Assembly (NCBI GenBank): GCA_019309945.1
Contig: JAFDFH010000258.1
Span: forward strand, 1 to 8,138
Length of the DNA: 8,138 bases
Reading direction: 5' to 3'
From: Deltaproteobacteria bacterium
GTDB lineage: Bacteria > Desulfobacterota > Desulfobacteria > Desulfobacterales > JAFDFH01
Shown here: positions 6,075-8,138 of the stretch, one piece after another
Layout of the letters: each line of letters begins with the position of its first letter
How positions within the stretch are numbered: position 1 is the first letter of the stretch
Notes under the pieces: model-generated
What the model saw: the letters and a program-made list of their open reading frames with translations, nothing else
The model's database searches: none
Told to the model about the DNA's origin: nothing
Translations under genes and position numbers: made by a program

Positions 6075-7039
6075 AATTGCTGGAAGTTACAAACCTGAGC
6101 GTTACTTTTGAGACCGATGACGGTATTTTCAAAGCTGTTGACGATGTCTCATTTCATATCGAAACGGGCGAAATCGTCGGACTGGTCGGGGAATCAGGAT
6201 GTGGAAAGTCTGTGACAGCGCTGAGTATCCTGCGCCTGATCCCCTCTCCACCGGGCAGAATAGAAGAAGGTGGCATCCTTTTTCATGGAAAGGACGTGTT
6301 AAGGCTAGACCCCAGGGAAATGCGAAAAATACGGGGCAGGGGAATCAGCATGATTTTTCAGGAGCCTTCAGCCGCCCTGTCCCCTCTTCACAGGATCGGC
6401 CGCCAAATGATCGAAAACATTTTGTTCCATCAGAAAATTAGTCGAAAAGAGGCACGCAATATTTCCGAGAAATGGCTCACAGCCGTGAAGATTGCCGATG
6501 CCGGAGAAAGGATGTTTGCATATCCCTTTCAACTTTCCGGGGGTATGCAGCAACGGATTATGATAGCGATGGCGTTGATGTTAGGACCTGACCTGGTGAT
6601 AGCGGATGAACCCACCACGGCACTGGATGTCACCATTCAGGCGCAGGTCTTTGAGCTGATACGGGAAATGCGACAGAAGTATTCATCGATACTTCTGATT
6701 ACCCATGATATGGGCGTTATCTGGGAAATGTGTGACCGGGTAATTGTGATGTATGCCTCAAGGATCGCTGAGGAGGGAAATTTAACGGATATTTTTTCAA
6801 AACCGGCCCATCCCTATACCCGGGGGCTCTTAGGTTCGATTCCAAAACTTACAGGTGTGCCGGAGCGGCTGAAGACAATTCACGGCCAGGTCCCGTCGCC
6901 CTTCCAATACTCCTCGGGATGTCATTTCCGGGATCGATGTCCGCATGCATTTGATCGATGCCAAGCCGAAAGACCATCGCTCTTTGATGTTGGCAAGGGA
7001 CACCGGGCGGCCTGCTTTCTTGCAGAAAAAGGAATTTAG
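6071..7039 (+). CDS. Oligopeptide ABC transporter ATPase, OppD/DppD type
   Basis: Cytoplasmic ATP-hydrolysing subunit that would power the YejB/YejE channel. All motifs are intact in the 322 residues: Walker A GESGCGKS (40-47), Q-loop Gln97 in FQEPSAALSP, signature LSGGMQQR (155-162), Walker B LVIADE (175-180), D-loop ALD (184-186) and switch His212. The Q-loop stretch differs from the common FQDPMTSLNP. The C-terminal oligopeptide/dipeptide domain (about 233-322, from AEEG and HPYTRGLL) carries four cysteines, C284, C290, C297 and C315; in some DppD proteins such cysteines hold a [4Fe-4S] cluster, which is only a possibility here. Its ATG overlaps the permease stop by four bases, so translation is probably coupled. 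In E. coli the Yej ATPase is one fused two-domain protein; here the two domains are separate genes. Confidence 0.94.
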   Translation: MKLLEVTNLSVTFETDDGIFKAVDDVSFHIETGEIVGLVGESGCGKSVTALSILRLIPSPPGRIEEGGILFHGKDVLRLDPREMRKIRGRGISMIFQEPSAALSPLHRIGRQMIENILFHQKISRKEARNISEKWLTAVKIADAGERMFAYPFQLSGGMQQRIMIAMALMLGPDLVIADEPTTALDVTIQAQVFELIREMRQKYSSILLITHDMGVIWEMCDRVIVMYASRIAEEGNLTDIFSKPAHPYTRGLLGSIPKLTGVPERLKTIHGQVPSPFQYSSGCHFRDRCPHAFDRCQAERPSLFDVGKGHRAACFLAEKGI

Positions 7040-7073
7040 GTGCTAAAAAAATATCGAATTAAAGTTTCCAGGC

Positions 7074-7179
7074 GTAACTTTTCAAAAACTTATGGTTAAA
7101 CCTACCAGCGGAGTCATCCGGTATTTTTTTTCAAAGCGGGCAACTGTTTGAAGCCGTTTAGGGCGGCTTACAGTGACCC
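7074..7179 (-). repeat. Dispersed repeat arm, copy 2 (inverted copy of 1-114)
   Basis: Read on the minus strand it matches window bases 1-114 at 103 of 106 positions, lacking only the 8-base duplication. The three substitutions are two just after the A run and one next to the outer end. The internal 6-bp stem (AAGCCG 7151-7156, CGGCTT 7164-7169) is preserved. With copy 1 it forms a pair of inverted repeats about 7 kb apart enclosing the ribosomal operon, the AOR gene and most of the transporter operon. Confidence 0.9.
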
Positions 7180-7247
7180 GAACAGCATAAATTGTTGATT
7201 GTAGCCTGTTTGTGCTAAGCGACACACTCATTTTAGATCCCGTGCGC

Positions 7248-7298
7248 GGGTCACTGTTAGGCGCCCTTAACGGCAAGTTTTGGCCGTATTGAAAAAAA
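7248..7298 (+). repeat. Dispersed repeat arm, diverged copy 3
   Basis: It starts gggtcactgttaggcgccc and matches the first 27 bases of copy 1 at 24 positions (through AACGGC). It then diverges with a deletion of about 4 bases before ending, like copy 1, in ttgaaaaaaa. It lies in the same orientation as copy 1 and inverted relative to copy 2. The coding body of the second ATPase begins within a few bases of its end. Confidence 0.75.
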
Positions 7299-7304
7299 TT
7301 GGTG

Positions 7305-8138
7305 ATGGCAAGAACGGTTGGTTATGTCAGGGCCGTTGACGGCCTTTCCTTGCATATCAAAAGGGGGGAAACACTGGGCCTTGTGGGCGAGTCCGGATGC
7401 GGCAAGACAACCCTGGGTAGAACATTGGTCGGGCTGGAAAAGGCAAGGGAAGGTACAATTCATTTCTTCGAAAAGAATCTTTTTGCACTGAGCCGGAAAG
7501 CGTTCAGGGGATTGAGGCGAAGGCTACAGATAATTTTTCAGGATCCTTTGTCTTCCCTTAACCCGAGAATGAATATTCTTGATATTGTTACCGAGGGCCT
7601 TGTTGAATTCGGTATGATAGAAGGAACGAAAATGGATCATGCCGAGAGGCTTATGGAAGAAGTCGGGCTCGATAAAGATTCATTGTTCCGTTATCCCCAT
7701 GAGTTTTCAGGGGGGCAGCGCCAACGGATATGTATTGCCAGGGCCATATCGTTACGGCCGGATTTCATTGTGTGCGACGAGCCGGTTAGCGCGCTTGATG
7801 TATCCGTGCAGGCACAGGTTATCAATCTTCTCATGGATTTGAGGGACCGGCACAATCTTTCCTATCTTTTCATTTCCCATGATTTGAGTGTCGTCTATAA
7901 CGTAGCAAACCGCGTGGCGGTAATGTACCTGGGAAAGATCGTCGAACAGGGACTGACCGTTGACATCATTCACAAGCCCTTGCATCCTTATACGAAAGCA
8001 CTGATCAATGCCGTTCCTTTGCCTGGAATGGATAAGAAAAAAAGGATAATATTAACCGGAGAAACGCCCTCATCCTCTGCACCACCGCCGGGATGCAGAT
8101 TTCATACGCGCTGTCCTGAAGCTATGGAGATATGCAGG
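7305..8138 (+). CDS. Oligopeptide ABC transporter ATPase, OppF/DppF type (5' end lost, 3' end off window)
   Basis: Second ATPase of the importer. From ATG 7305 the frame stays open for 278 codons to the window end. Motifs seen: Walker A GESGCGKT (28-35), Q-loop Gln79 in FQDPLSSLNP, signature FSGGQRQR (134-141), Walker B FIVCDE (154-159), switch His192, then HPYTKAL and cysteines C264, C270 and C277 of the C-terminal peptide-transporter domain. The N-terminus is odd: relatives have roughly 25-30 further residues (first beta strand and adenine-stacking aromatic) before the stretch MARTVGYVRAVDG, but here an in-frame TGA (7290-7292) and the repeat element stand there. Possible starts are TTG 7299, GTG 7302 or ATG 7305, none with a clear ribosome binding site. 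The protein may be poorly made or inactive; the body shows no frameshift or stop, suggesting recent damage or retained function. The native start cannot be placed. Confidence 0.85.
   Translation, partial: MARTVGYVRAVDGLSLHIKRGETLGLVGESGCGKTTLGRTLVGLEKAREGTIHFFEKNLFALSRKAFRGLRRRLQIIFQDPLSSLNPRMNILDIVTEGLVEFGMIEGTKMDHAERLMEEVGLDKDSLFRYPHEFSGGQRQRICIARAISLRPDFIVCDEPVSALDVSVQAQVINLLMDLRDRHNLSYLFISHDLSVVYNVANRVAVMYLGKIVEQGLTVDIIHKPLHPYTKALINAVPLPGMDKKKRIILTGETPSSSAPPPGCRFHTRCPEAMEICR

Larger units (their letters stand above)
7074..7300. mobile_element. Two-armed palindromic repeat element
   Basis: A left arm (7074-7179) and a shorter right arm (7248-7298) face each other as inverted repeats, meeting at cagtgaccc...gggtcactg around a 68-base centre (7180-7247) with no coding potential. 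Both arms end outward in a run of seven or eight T or A residues beside caa/ttg. The element lies between the stop of the first ATPase gene (7039) and the coding body of the second. It appears to have inserted near the 5' end of the second ATPase gene. The outer limits are estimates: I found no clear target-site duplication. It encodes no transposase, so a non-autonomous element moved in trans is the simplest reading. Confidence 0.55.

Noticed and set aside
7082..7276. 64-codon minus-strand open frame within the repeat element
   Set aside because: It lies wholly within the two arms and centre of a palindromic repeat, with no ribosome binding site or known domain. The same peptide-like stretch appears at 1-114 simply because the DNA is repeated.
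1..7300. A composite transposon bounded by the inverted repeats
   Set aside because: No transposase is present, and the segment between includes essential ribosomal protein genes in their usual order. Independent insertions of one repeat family are simpler.

Overview
The window looks like a chromosomal segment from an anaerobic, probably sulfate-reducing bacterium of the Desulfobacterota (old Deltaproteobacteria, Desulfobacterales-like). This is inferred from gene content: a tungsten/molybdopterin aldehyde:ferredoxin oxidoreductase (AOR) beside bacterial ribosomal protein genes and a YejBE-type peptide transporter, in moderately AT-rich DNA with many small dispersed repeats. No rRNA or other phylogenetic marker is present to settle it.

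Layout. Bases 1-452 hold no intact gene: a 114-bp dispersed repeat arm cut by the window edge (1-114), a Rho-independent terminator (181-219), a 141-bp MITE-like element with inverted ends and a possible 4-bp target duplication (230-370), and the promoter region of the ribosomal operon (about 392-420). Next come rplM (L13, TTG start) and rpsI (S9) on the plus strand. Convergent to them, only 14 bp away, is a standalone AOR-family gene (1342-3018, minus strand) with its own good promoter (TTGACA-17-TATATT, 3084-3112).

The rest of the window is a plus-strand oligopeptide-type ABC importer operon: yejB-like permease (3231-4274), yejE-like permease (4509-6074), an OppD/DppD-like ATPase (6071-7039, overlapping the permease stop by 4 bp) and an OppF/DppF-like ATPase that runs off the window end (7305 onward). 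YejB and YejE would form the membrane channel and the two ATPases the cytoplasmic motor. No substrate-binding protein gene is visible.

Three things stand out. (1) The YejE-like permease carries a roughly 195-residue insert in its first extracytoplasmic loop. (2) A repeat element at about 7074-7300 sits at the 5' end of the second ATPase gene, which now lacks its usual first 25-30 codons. Its left arm is an almost identical inverted copy of window bases 1-114. (3) The yejB-yejE gap is filled with small repeats (a degenerate heptamer array and a hairpin), and the yejE ribosome binding site touches its start codon. I see no CRISPR array, tRNA, rRNA or transposase gene.
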